Assembly (NCBI RefSeq): GCF_900302465.1
Contig: NZ_OMOR01000001.1
Location: 2,542,001-2,606,000, forward strand
DNA length: 64,000 bases
Direction of reading: 5' to 3'
DNA from: Ascidiaceihabitans donghaensis
GTDB taxonomy: Bacteria > Pseudomonadota > Alphaproteobacteria > Rhodobacterales > Rhodobacteraceae
Shown here: piece by piece, positions 36,390 to 44,706 of the stretch
Layout: every line of letters begins with the position of its first letter
Position numbering within the stretch: position 1 is the stretch's first letter
Translations under genes and position numbers: made by a program
Notes under the pieces: model-generated
Seen by the model: the letters and a program-made list of their open reading frames with translations, nothing else
Told to the model about the DNA's origin: nothing
Database searches by the model: none

Positions 36390-36901
36390 TATTCGGTTTC
36401 CCTTCTGGGGCATTCTTCGCCGACGATGGTGCCGTCATAGGCCTTGTCGCCGCAGTCATTCAGGTCGTGCCAGACGTAGCCGCGCCCGTCTTCGGTGATT
36501 GCCACGATACGATCGACGCCGAATTCGACGTTTTTCCCACCAAGGAATGGAATGGCTGTACCAGCTTCGAGTTCGGCGGCGATGGTGGCGGCGTCAAAGC
36601 AGTCGAACCATTCAGGCGCGTTGCGCGGGGTTGCTGTTTCCAAGCCTACGTATGTTTCGGACAGCAATGAAAGGCTAAGGTCTGTGGTAAAACACGCGCG
36701 GTACCGCAGGGGCGAGCTGTCGGCGTCGATGGCTTGCAGATTGTCAAAGCTGATCGTCTCGGGCAGGTCGTCAACCACCGACACAAGCTGCACGTCACCG
36801 CCTACGACCTCGTCGTAGAACCCGTAGACTTGCAGGTAATACATGAAAATTCCCGCCCCAAAGGCACTGCCAACTAACAACACAGCTAAAAATTTCCCCA
36901 T
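36389..36901 (-). CDS. DUF6446 family protein between glyQ and glyS
   Basis: 170 residues with one N-terminal helix or signal anchor ([32 protein letters not shown]) and a soluble domain with several Cys (YRACFTTDLSLSL, EWFDCFDAATIAAELE, HDLNDCGDKAYDG, VGEECPRR). It matches the DUF6446 group seen in roseobacters at this position. The start and stop overlap glyQ and glyS by one base each (TAATG at both joints), so the three are translated together. A function in envelope or periplasm is suggested by the anchor, not shown. Confidence 0.8.
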   Translation of the reverse strand: MGKFLAVLLVGSAFGAGIFMYYLQVYGFYDEVVGGDVQLVSVVDDLPETISFDNLQAIDADSSPLRYRACFTTDLSLSLLSETYVGLETATPRNAPEWFDCFDAATIAAELEAGTAIPFLGGKNVEFGVDRIVAITEDGRGYVWHDLNDCGDKAYDGTIVGEECPRRETE

Positions 36902-37833
36902 TATTCAGCGGCCTCGACAAACCCGCCGGCCCGCGTTTGCACAAAAGCGTCTGCGCAGGCTTTGGACAGTGTACGCACGCGTCCGATGTAGGCTTGGCGT
37001 TCAGTGACCGAGATCACGCCACGTGCGTCGAGCAGGTTGAAGATGTGCGACGCTTTGATCGCCTGGTCATAGGCGGGGTGCGCCATGACGATGCGTTTGC
37101 CGGTTTTCGGGTCGTCATGCGCTTGTGACAGAATGCTTTTGCATTCCGCTTCCGCCTCTTCAAAGTGGCGCAGAAGCACATCGGTGTTGGCCACATCAAA
37201 GTTCCAGCGCGCATATTCTTCTTCGGTTTGTTTGAAGATGTCGCCGTAAGACAGTGCGATTGGCGTTTGAGGGTCGTTGAATGGCATGTCCATGACGTGA
37301 TCGACGCCAAGGATGTACATCGCCAAACGCTCTAACCCGTAGGTCAGCTCACCTGAGACCGGATGACAATCATGCCCCCCAACCTGTTGGAAATACGTGA
37401 ATTGTGAGACTTCCATGCCATCACACCAGACTTCCCAACCAAGGCCCCAAGCCCCGAGTGTTGGGCTTTCCCAGTCGTCTTCAACAAAGCGGATGTCGTG
37501 CAGGTCCATGTCCACGCCAATGGCTTCAAGTGACCCCAGATACAGCTCTTGCAGATCGGGGGGGCTGGGTTTGATGAGCACTTGGTACTGGTAATAGTGC
37601 TGCAGACGGTTCGGGTTTTCGCCATATCGCCCGTCTGTGGGGCGGCGCGACGGCTGAACATAAGCGGCAGCCCAGGGGTTCGTGCCCAAAGACCGCAGCG
37701 TTGTGGCAGGATGGAACGTCCCTGCCCCGACTTCCATGTCGTAGGGCTGCAAAATCGCACAGCCTTTTGAAGCCCAATAAGACTGAAGCCGCAGAATGAT
37801 TTCCTGAAACGAACGCGGTGCGATTGTGCTCAT
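36901..37833 (-). CDS. glyQ: Glycine-tRNA ligase alpha subunit
   Basis: Catalytic class II subunit that activates glycine. 310 residues. Signatures: [109 protein letters not shown] and [22 protein letters not shown]. The C-terminal half holds [28 protein letters not shown]. Length is normal. It is the first of three overlapping genes, with DUF6446 in the middle. The start ATG 37833 lies in a 179-bp divergent gap with the following plus-strand gene. Confidence 0.98.
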   Translation of the reverse strand: MSTIAPRSFQEIILRLQSYWASKGCAILQPYDMEVGAGTFHPATTLRSLGTNPWAAAYVQPSRRPTDGRYGENPNRLQHYYQYQVLIKPSPPDLQELYLGSLEAIGVDMDLHDIRFVEDDWESPTLGAWGLGWEVWCDGMEVSQFTYFQQVGGHDCHPVSGELTYGLERLAMYILGVDHVMDMPFNDPQTPIALSYGDIFKQTEEEYARWNFDVANTDVLLRHFEEAEAECKSILSQAHDDPKTGKRIVMAHPAYDQAIKASHIFNLLDARGVISVTERQAYIGRVRTLSKACADAFVQTRAGGFVEAAE

Positions 37834-38012
37834 GTCTGCATGTCCCGATTGACGTTTGGCAAATGCCGTGAATTGCGGCCTTTCCTATGGTGTGTGGCCA
37901 AAAGGGTCAATTGCGCGTGTGGCTTTCTTTTACCGGTATTCCCCCATGGTGTTTATGGCAATTTCCTGCTTATTTGCGCGCAACAGGTACAGGGACATAG
38001 GGTTAAGGCGAA

Positions 38013-39770
38013 ATGATGCACAGGGTTGCTGCTGCGGTAATGGTTTTGTTTGCATGGGTGGTGCCGATGGCGGCCCAAACCGCAAATGATGTGGTTTGGG
38101 TCCAAGTGGAAGCGCAGCCAAGTTTACGTCAAGCCACGGAAAGTGCGCGGTCTTATGCCGCAAATCTGGAAGATGTGAACGGATTTGCCCTGCCCGGCGG
38201 CTGGTACGGCATCGCCCTTGGCCCATACACACGCCGCGACGCGGAAATCGTCTTGCGCACGTATCGTCGTGATCGATTGATCCCGCGTGACGCCTATATC
38301 GCGTTTTCCAGCGGCTTTCGGCAGCAATTCTGGCCCGTGGGCGCCAATGTTTTGGCAAATGGCGCGATTGCGGCCCCCGAAAACACCCAAACAACCGCAT
38401 CCAACGAAGTCGATCCTGAACCCGTTGTTGTCGCAGAACCCGAACCCGCGGATGAAACGCCAAATCAGGCACGTCGCAGCGAACAATTGCTAACAGCAGA
38501 TGAGCGTAAAGAGCTTCAGGTGGCGTTGAAATGGGCTGGTGTCTATGATGGCGCGATTGACGGTGCATACGGTCGCGGCACCCGCAATTCCATGGCAGGG
38601 TGGCAAGCGGCTCAGGGCCTGGAGATCACAGGCATCCTGACAACCATGCAACGCGCGGAATTGTTGCGACAGTATAACGCTGTTCTGGAAGGTCTTGGCC
38701 TGCAGATGGTTCAAGACACGCAAGCTGGTATCGAAATGCTGATGCCCACAGCCGTTGTGGCCTTCGACAAATACGAATCCCCCTTTGCCCACTACACGTC
38801 CACCGGTGATATCGCCGCCCAAGTGTACCTGATAAGCCAGGCGGGTGATCAATCCACGCTGTTTGGTTTGTATGACATCATGCAGACCCTCGAGATTGTA
38901 CCACTGGACGGACCGCGTGAGCGTCGCAAAAACAGCTTTGTGCTGGTTGGTGAAAATGATCAGATCGTGTCCGAGACACGGGTGTCTCTGCAGAACGGCG
39001 AAGTCAAAGGATTTACCTTGATTTGGCCTGCCGGGGATGAGGCCCGTCGCACGCGATTGTTGGCCCAAATGGACAAAAGCTTTGCCCGACTGAACGGTGC
39101 GTTGGACCCGACAGCGGGATCAGCCGATGAACAAGCCGTGGATCTGGTCGCAGGCCTTGAGGTGCGCAAGCCCAAGCTGTCGCGGTCCGGTTTTTATGTC
39201 GATGCACGCGGCGCTGTGGTGACAAGTTCAGACGCAGTGGCATCATGCACCCGCATCACCTTGGATCAGGAATACGAAGCCGAAGTTCTGGTGTCCGACA
39301 CAGATCGAGGCATCGCCCTGCTCTCACCCAAAGACGCGCTGGCCCCTTTGACAGTTGCCGCATTCAGCGCAAACACCCCGAGGCTTCAAAGCGAAGTTGC
39401 AGTTGCTGGATACAGCTATGAGGGTGTTCTGGGTGCAGCTTCGATCACATTTGGAACACTGGCGGACGTACGTGGTCTGCGTGGTGAAGCCGGATTGAAC
39501 CGTTTGGCCTTGTCCGCATTGCCCGGCGATGTGGGCGGCCCTGTTCTGGATGCGTCCGGCGCTGTTCTGGGTATGCTGCTGCCTGCGCCCGAAACAGGGC
39601 AGCAACTGCCTGCGAATGTCAGCTTTTCGCTGGACCGCACCGTCATTCAGGATCTATTGTCTCAGGCTGGCCGATCCGCGGATCGCGCGACCGGCGCTGC
39701 CGCCTTGCCCCCCGAGGACATCGCAGCATCTGCTGTGAATATGACCGTTCTAGTCAGCTGCTGGAACTGA
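38013..39770 (+). CDS. Peptidoglycan-binding protein with degenerate trypsin-like domain
   Basis: 585 residues. A Sec signal (MMHRVAAAVMVLFAWVVPMAAQ) is followed by a SPOR-like region (VWVQVEAQPSLRQATESARSYAANL). A Pro/Glu linker and a PG_binding_1 domain come next (TADERKELQVALKWAGVYDGAIDGAYGRGTRNSMAGWQAAQGL, about 160-220). The C-terminal ~200 residues have a trypsin/DegP-like fold, but all three catalytic positions look lost: TSSDA (404-408) where TNNHV is expected, DRGIALL (431-437) where DxDLAL is expected, and GDVGGP (505-510) in place of GDSGGP. It is probably a non-enzymatic periplasmic binding protein. Copy 3 of the 22-nt repeat lies just after the stop. Confidence 0.85.
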   Translation: MMHRVAAAVMVLFAWVVPMAAQTANDVVWVQVEAQPSLRQATESARSYAANLEDVNGFALPGGWYGIALGPYTRRDAEIVLRTYRRDRLIPRDAYIAFSSGFRQQFWPVGANVLANGAIAAPENTQTTASNEVDPEPVVVAEPEPADETPNQARRSEQLLTADERKELQVALKWAGVYDGAIDGAYGRGTRNSMAGWQAAQGLEITGILTTMQRAELLRQYNAVLEGLGLQMVQDTQAGIEMLMPTAVVAFDKYESPFAHYTSTGDIAAQVYLISQAGDQSTLFGLYDIMQTLEIVPLDGPRERRKNSFVLVGENDQIVSETRVSLQNGEVKGFTLIWPAGDEARRTRLLAQMDKSFARLNGALDPTAGSADEQAVDLVAGLEVRKPKLSRSGFYVDARGAVVTSSDAVASCTRITLDQEYEAEVLVSDTDRGIALLSPKDALAPLTVAAFSANTPRLQSEVAVAGYSYEGVLGAASITFGTLADVRGLRGEAGLNRLALSALPGDVGGPVLDASGAVLGMLLPAPETGQQLPANVSFSLDRTVIQDLLSQAGRSADRATGAAALPPEDIAASAVNMTVLVSCWN

Positions 39771-39778
39771 TATTTGTT

Positions 39779-39800
39779 GGTGCACCAAGGTGCACCTTAC
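39779..39800 (-). repeat. 22-nt palindromic intergenic repeat, copy 3
   Basis: Exact reverse complement of copy 2 (15145-15166). It starts eight bases after the stop of the peptidoglycan-binding protein gene. Confidence 0.7.
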
Positions 39801-39840
39801 CGCCCAAGTTTTTAGGTTGCGCGTGGTGTCACAGTTGAAC

Positions 39841-39883
39841 CGGGGCATTGCCCCGGACCCCAAAGTATTTTCGCGAAAGGAAG
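39841..39883. repeat. Intergenic element E2
   Basis: CGGGGC 39841-39846 / GCCCCG 39850-39855 hairpin, then ACCCCAAAGTATTTTCGCGAAAGGAAG. A degenerate relative of E1, E3 and E4. It sits at the convergent ends of the peptidoglycan-binding and ThDP enzyme genes. Confidence 0.55.
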
Positions 39884-39888
39884 CTGGT

Positions 39889-41493
39889 TCAGCCGGTGAT
39901 TTCCGGTGTCACGTAAATCAGCGTTGGTCCGTCTGCCTGAAATGCTTTGACCACTTCGTCTTGCATCTGTGAAAGCGACGTTGGAGCAGATGAATATGCG
40001 CCGAACGCTTCCGCCAATTTGCAAAAGTCGGGATTTTTAGCAACAACCGCGTTGGGGGCGATCTGGGCACGCACCATGCTGTCTTCGATTTCTTTGAGTT
40101 TGCCGTTGTCCCAAAGGATGATTGGCAATGGTAATTTTAGTTCGACTGCAACCCCGAGTTCGGCCATCGTATAGTGGAAGCCATAGTCCCCAATGATCGC
40201 CATTGTGGGTTTGTCGGGTCGCGCGACGGCCCCGCCGATTGCGGCAGGGGTGGCGTAGCCAAGGGTGCCGAAGCCTGTGGGGTGGTGCCAGTGGTTGGGG
40301 CGGTCCATGTCCCAGATTTCCTTGGCTGCATAGGCGAATTGCGTCATGTCGGAGTAGATCATTGTGTCGTCTTGCAAACAGGCTTTGAGGGCGTCGGCCA
40401 CAGCCGGGATACCGGGGCGTTCGGCTTCGATCTCGGTGCGCCAGCGTTTACGGGTGGCAGTGATTTCCGCAGGGGTCCACTCTGTTTGCGAGGTGTGATC
40501 TGTTAGAGCATCATAGACTGCTTCCATCAGCTCATAGGCGTCTGCCACGATTTGCATATCACCCTCTTGACGCTCACCGTGCATCTGTGAGGCATCAATA
40601 TCGACTCGGATCATTGGACAATTGTGCCCCAACTCATCCCGCCACAAGTCAACGGGGGCCAATTCCGAACCAACCACCAAAAGCAGATCGGCTTGAGCCA
40701 AAACATCTACTGAATCGGGGCGGCCAAGCGTGGATCCCAAATACAGCGGATGATGACCGTCGATAATGCCACGTCCCGCATATGTACAAAACACGGCCGC
40801 ACCCGATCGTGTCGCAATTTTACCGTACATGCTGCAGCCGGTCGTGGCCCCTCCACCTAAAATCATGATCGGGCGCTTCGCTGTTTTTAAAGCATCGGCG
40901 ATTTTATTGACGGCATAAACATCTCGGCCGTCCTTTCCCAGGAATTCGCTGGCCACTCGCTTTGGCGGCATGGGCGCACGCGCCTCCAGTTGCGCAATTG
41001 GCACCTGAATGTGTTTTGTACGGGGGCGATTTGTTTCAAACTCCGTCAACGCGCGGTCAATTAGTGTGTAAGCTGCGTCCGCTGAACGCGCCTCTTCTGA
41101 CCAATTACAGACCGTTGCCGCAGCGCCGCGTTGGTCTTTCATCTGGTGCAACTGCCCTTTGGTGGCCGCTGTTTCGTCCAGACAGGATGAGATCACCAGC
41201 ATTGGCACGGAGTCGCTATACGCCTGCCCCATGGGCGTCATGATGTTGCACAGCCCCGGCCCCGTGATCACGTAAGCCACCCCCGGCTTGCCTGTGGCCC
41301 GTGCATAGCCATCGGCCATAAACCCCGCACCTTGTTCGTGACGCGCCAGAACATGGGTGATCCCTGCCTCTTCGATGCCACGGTACATTTCCTGATTGTG
41401 CACGCCCGGAATCCCGAAGATCACATCGACACCGCGGTCTTTCAACATATGCGAGATTTGAGCGCCCAAAGGCTTTTGTTCGGTGTTGGGCAT
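39889..41493 (-). CDS. Thiamine diphosphate-dependent decarboxylase, AruI-like
   Basis: 534 residues of the acetolactate synthase/pyruvate decarboxylase superfamily. N-terminal Pyr domain: VDVIFGIPGVHNQEMYRGIEEAGITHVLARHEQGAGFMADGYAR, with the catalytic Glu in RHEQGAG. The C-terminal ThDP motif is IGDYGFHYTMAELGVAVELKLPLPIILWDN, the GD...N pattern. The wording FGIPGVH...YRG and HEQGAGFMADGYA is close to Pseudomonas AruI, which decarboxylates 5-guanidino-2-oxopentanoate in the arginine transaminase pathway; that substrate is a guess here. Its ATG follows the trkH TAA with no gap, so the two are cotranscribed. Confidence 0.88.
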   Translation of the reverse strand: MPNTEQKPLGAQISHMLKDRGVDVIFGIPGVHNQEMYRGIEEAGITHVLARHEQGAGFMADGYARATGKPGVAYVITGPGLCNIMTPMGQAYSDSVPMLVISSCLDETAATKGQLHQMKDQRGAAATVCNWSEEARSADAAYTLIDRALTEFETNRPRTKHIQVPIAQLEARAPMPPKRVASEFLGKDGRDVYAVNKIADALKTAKRPIMILGGGATTGCSMYGKIATRSGAAVFCTYAGRGIIDGHHPLYLGSTLGRPDSVDVLAQADLLLVVGSELAPVDLWRDELGHNCPMIRVDIDASQMHGERQEGDMQIVADAYELMEAVYDALTDHTSQTEWTPAEITATRKRWRTEIEAERPGIPAVADALKACLQDDTMIYSDMTQFAYAAKEIWDMDRPNHWHHPTGFGTLGYATPAAIGGAVARPDKPTMAIIGDYGFHYTMAELGVAVELKLPLPIILWDNGKLKEIEDSMVRAQIAPNAVVAKNPDFCKLAEAFGAYSSAPTSLSQMQDEVVKAFQADGPTLIYVTPEITG

Positions 41494-42942
41494 TTAAGCT
41501 CTCCAGAATTGAATGGTGAGGATGGCATAGACCGCCAGAAGTTCGAGGCGCCCCAGCAGCATGGCTGTGGCCAGCAGCCATTTGGCTGTGTCATTCAGGT
41601 TGGCAAAATTGCCAGCAGGACCAATCTCAGCGCCCAGCCCAGGACCAATGTTGGCAAGGGCTGCCGCAGCACCTGAAACGGATGTGGTGAAGTCGAGCCC
41701 CGTCATGCCCAAAGCCACCGCAAGCACCCCCAAAGTCACTGTGAAGAACATAAAGAACGACATCACCGAACTTAGGACGTCATCCCCCACAGTCCGCCCT
41801 GCGTAACGGGGGGTGAAGATGCCATGGGGCGAGCGGGTCTTTTGCAATTGAGCACGGATCGACGCAAACAACAGTTGGTAGCGGAACACTTTGATCGAAC
41901 ATGCCGTGGACCCCGCACAGCCGCCGATAAGCCCTGTGAAGAATAGAACCGCCACGGCAAAACTGCCCCATTGCATGTAGTCCGCGCTGGCGTACCCGGT
42001 GCCTGTCAACAACGATACAGTGTTAAACAAGGCCTTGCGCAGCGTCAGTTCAGTGCCGGCGTCAGACTGCCATAAGGTCCAACCGGCAATCAGAAACACA
42101 ATCACCACAGCGGTGCCAAAAAACGCATGGATTTGGGTGTCTTGCAGCAACGGCCGCGCCGTACCTGCGGTCAGCTGCACAAAACGCACGAAAGGCAAAG
42201 CAGCCAGCAGCATAAAGACAGTCGCGACATATTCTGCCGAAGGATCAAATGCCCCGAAAGACGCGTCGTAGTTCGCAAAACCGCCTGTGGCGATTGTGGT
42301 CATGGCATGCACCGTTGCATCAAAGGCATTCATGCCCGCGGCGATGTAGGACAAGGCACAGGTCAAAGTCAGCCCAAGGTAAATGACGGAAATGCGTGAT
42401 GCGATTTCGGTCGCCCGCGGCAGGATTTTCCCGAACGTGTCAAAACCTTCGGAGCGGAAGATTTGCATTCCGCCGACGCGCAATTCGGGCAAAAATACCA
42501 TGGCGACGACGATAATGCCGACGCCGCCCAACCATTGCAAAATACCGCGCCACAACAACAGGCCTTTTGGCAACGTGTCCAAATTGGAAAAGACGGTCGA
42601 TCCGGTTGTCGTCAGGCCTGACATCGCCTCAAAGAACGCATCGGTGAAATTGGCACCCGTTGCGCCCAGAACAAATGGCAACGCCCCGAAGACAGGCAGT
42701 GCCAGCCAAACGCCTGTGGTCAGCAAGAACGTCTGCTGGATGGTCAGGCCTTCTTTTACGCCGTTCGAACAGCTCAGTGCGATAAGCCCGCCTGCGATGA
42801 TCGTGATGACGGCGCTTTGGGCGAAGGTGGTCCAATACCCATCCCCTTCGGCAATAGCCACCAGAAAAGGCAGTAGCATCGCTACGCCCAAAACAGTGAC
42901 CAATAGGCCAATCACATATCCGACAGGACGCAGATCCAACAT
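41494..42942 (-). CDS. trkH: Potassium uptake protein TrkH
   Basis: K+-translocating subunit of the Trk system in the inner membrane. 482 residues with about ten helices and two re-entrant pore loops. Sequence landmarks: MLDLRPVGYVIGLLVTVLGVAMLLPFLVA, a pore loop EAMSGLTTTGSTVFSNLDTLPKGLLLWRGILQWLGGVGIIVVAMVFLPEL, TMTTIATGGFANYDASFG, LLTGTGYASADYMQWG, and GGCAGSTACSIKVFRYQLL. TrkA, the regulatory NAD-binding partner, is not nearby. TAA is followed directly by the ATG of the ThDP enzyme gene. The start MLDLRP lacks a strong Shine-Dalgarno but matches family N-termini. Confidence 0.96.
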   Translation of the reverse strand: MLDLRPVGYVIGLLVTVLGVAMLLPFLVAIAEGDGYWTTFAQSAVITIIAGGLIALSCSNGVKEGLTIQQTFLLTTGVWLALPVFGALPFVLGATGANFTDAFFEAMSGLTTTGSTVFSNLDTLPKGLLLWRGILQWLGGVGIIVVAMVFLPELRVGGMQIFRSEGFDTFGKILPRATEIASRISVIYLGLTLTCALSYIAAGMNAFDATVHAMTTIATGGFANYDASFGAFDPSAEYVATVFMLLAALPFVRFVQLTAGTARPLLQDTQIHAFFGTAVVIVFLIAGWTLWQSDAGTELTLRKALFNTVSLLTGTGYASADYMQWGSFAVAVLFFTGLIGGCAGSTACSIKVFRYQLLFASIRAQLQKTRSPHGIFTPRYAGRTVGDDVLSSVMSFFMFFTVTLGVLAVALGMTGLDFTTSVSGAAAALANIGPGLGAEIGPAGNFANLNDTAKWLLATAMLLGRLELLAVYAILTIQFWRA

Positions 42943-43034
42943 AAGGCCAAGCGTTGGCGCGACAGAGCGGTTATGTCAAGCAGATGCAAGCCATAGCGGG
43001 CGCACTGCCCTGTACCAAGCCGCGTCGCGCGTCG

Positions 43035-43262
43035 TTACGAATACATCAGATCGCGGAACACATATGCCGGAATGTCATCCCGTCTCAGGTGCATTTCAGC
43101 CAGCTCTGCATCGGATTTTGAGTTCAAAATTTCGATTTTCTGTGCGCGCGCTTCCGCAGAAATCCGCAGCATCCGCGCATCAATCAAAGCATTAAAGATG
43201 CTTGTGAAAAAAGAACCGATTGCATGGATTGCAGAGGGGCGGTGCATATCTGAAAGGGCCAT
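43035..43262 (-). CDS. DUF1127-type small protein (second copy)
   Basis: 75 residues from ATG 43262, preceded by AGGAGACCC. MALSDMHRPSAIHAIGSFFTSIFNALIDARMLRISAEARAQKIEILNSKSDAELAEMHLRRDDIPAYVFRDLMYS: the C-terminal half fits DUF1127 (N-S-K-S-D-A-E-L-A, then L-R-R-D-D-I-P-A-Y-V-F-R-D). No CUCCUCCC hairpins follow, unlike the copy at 1993. Orientation is against trkH's downstream gene order but the same strand; the 3' flank leads toward trkH with a 92-bp gap. Role unknown. Confidence 0.8.
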   Translation of the reverse strand: MALSDMHRPSAIHAIGSFFTSIFNALIDARMLRISAEARAQKIEILNSKSDAELAEMHLRRDDIPAYVFRDLMYS

Positions 43263-43393
43263 TTTCGGGTCTCCTGAAGGGGGGTGTTTGAAGTTCCTCA
43301 AACTTATGCTGCAACGCAGAAAGTCACCACCTACAGTTTTGCATAGCCGAACCGCTTCTGACGCATGTCCGTACCAAGGGGCTCAAAAACCGC

Positions 43394-43430
43394 AAAACGC
43401 CCGCCACTGCAGGCGCAGGGCGGGCGTTTT
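43394..43430 (-). terminator. folE2 terminator (bidirectional stem)
   Basis: AAAACGCCCGCC 43394-43405 / GGCGGGCGTTTT 43419-43430 around a 13-nt loop. On the minus strand the stem ends in TTTT and is followed by GCGGTTTTTG, so it terminates folE2 transcription. Confidence 0.85.
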
Positions 43431-43449
43431 GACACAAACCAATCGCTTT

Positions 43450-44553
43450 TCAGCCAGTGTGAAACAGGGTCTCGAACAGGCGCGGGTCGAAACTGTCTTG
43501 CGCAAATGTTTGGCCCTCGGTCAGTACGGACACGGCATCATGGCTGTGCAAGCTTTCCTGATGGCTGGCAATGACACGGAAATCGCCGATGCGGACGTCC
43601 GCCAAAAGCTGTTCACTGAACAAACGTGCGGCGTCTTCCACAAAGATCGGATTGGCCGCGTTCAATTCCGCAAAGGCCTGTTCGTCTTCGCGTTTCACCA
43701 TCACTTGTGTTTCGGTTGGCACAGCGCGGCGGCAAGCCTCGATCAGGTCCTCGAACCAAAGGGGGCCTGCGTCATTGTCCAACACCACCGACACACGCGC
43801 CACAGAGCGTTGCGAGTGTGGCGTCGCCAATTGCCCACGTGTCGCGCGGGCGTGTTCGGACAATTCAAGCGAACAGGGGCATGTGGACGAATAGACATAG
43901 TCCAGATGCACCATTTTCTGGCGCAGGCCGTCTTTTTCAACCAGCTCCAACGCGATGTCGTAGTATTGGTACCCCGACAGCCCCGAGCGCAGGCTTTGCA
44001 CCTTCATGGGAAAGCTAAACCGCATTTGAATGCGCGCATCAAAACTTTCCAGATCGGCAATGTAGTCGTTCAGTGCCGCATCGATCACATCAAAGCTGAA
44101 TGCCTTTTCTGCGTGTTTGTAGAAGGACCGCATGATGCGGGACATGTTGATGCCCTTTTTATCCGCTTCAAGGCTGACAGACCCCGTCACAGAGGTCTCA
44201 AGCATCAGCTCGCCCGCATCGCGGGTTTTAAAGCGCAACGGCAAGCGGAAATTTGAGATACCCACATGCTGGATTTGCTGCTTTGCGCCTTTGATCAGGC
44301 TGGACGGACCATTTTGCAAGTCAGGCAGTGTCGATTTGTAGGCGTCGTCCACTACAAATCCGTCGGGAAATTTTCGCGACAGCGCGGGATAGTCGACAGA
44401 CGTCTTTCCCGGGACCAACTTGGCCACTGACGGGTCAAGTTCCAAAATCTCTGTCGTCGTTGCGGTTTCAGCCCAGCGGCGCAGCACATCAAGTGCGGCT
44501 TCGGCTTCGTCGCGTTCGGGTATTGCTGTGATATCGGGCGAATGAATATTCAT
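43450..44553 (-). CDS. folE2: GTP cyclohydrolase I type IB (FolE2)
   Basis: Makes dihydroneopterin triphosphate from GTP, the first step of folate synthesis, with FolB and FolP encoded elsewhere in the window. 367 residues. Landmarks: SVAKLVPGKTSVDYPALSRKFPDGFVVDDAYKSTLPDLQNGPSS, QQIQHVGISNFRLPLRF, GINMSRIMRSFYKHAEKAF, and the metal-site Cys segment DYVYSSTCPCSLELSEHARATRGQLATPHSQRSVA. Type IB enzymes use Mn or other metals and are often induced when zinc is scarce; no clear Zur box was seen upstream. ATG 44553 is preceded by GGGGGGCCACT. No folE1 is seen in this window. Confidence 0.97.
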   Translation of the reverse strand: MNIHSPDITAIPERDEAEAALDVLRRWAETATTTEILELDPSVAKLVPGKTSVDYPALSRKFPDGFVVDDAYKSTLPDLQNGPSSLIKGAKQQIQHVGISNFRLPLRFKTRDAGELMLETSVTGSVSLEADKKGINMSRIMRSFYKHAEKAFSFDVIDAALNDYIADLESFDARIQMRFSFPMKVQSLRSGLSGYQYYDIALELVEKDGLRQKMVHLDYVYSSTCPCSLELSEHARATRGQLATPHSQRSVARVSVVLDNDAGPLWFEDLIEACRRAVPTETQVMVKREDEQAFAELNAANPIFVEDAARLFSEQLLADVRIGDFRVIASHQESLHSHDAVSVLTEGQTFAQDSFDPRLFETLFHTG

Positions 44554-44706
44554 TAAGTGGCCCCCCTGTTTGATCGTTTCGACACCTTACATAGTGTGTG
44601 TGTGATCTAATTGCCAATTACGACTAGAAGTACGGGCAAAACCGACGCTTGGATCACGCAAGGCGCAGGTTTTGCTTCATTTCTTTTCCATTCGGCAGTC
44701 GCAGTC

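Noticed and set aside
35169-36440. Long plus-strand open frame (423 codons) opposite glyS
   Set aside because: Shadow of glyS codon structure; no ribosome-binding site and no recognisable domain.
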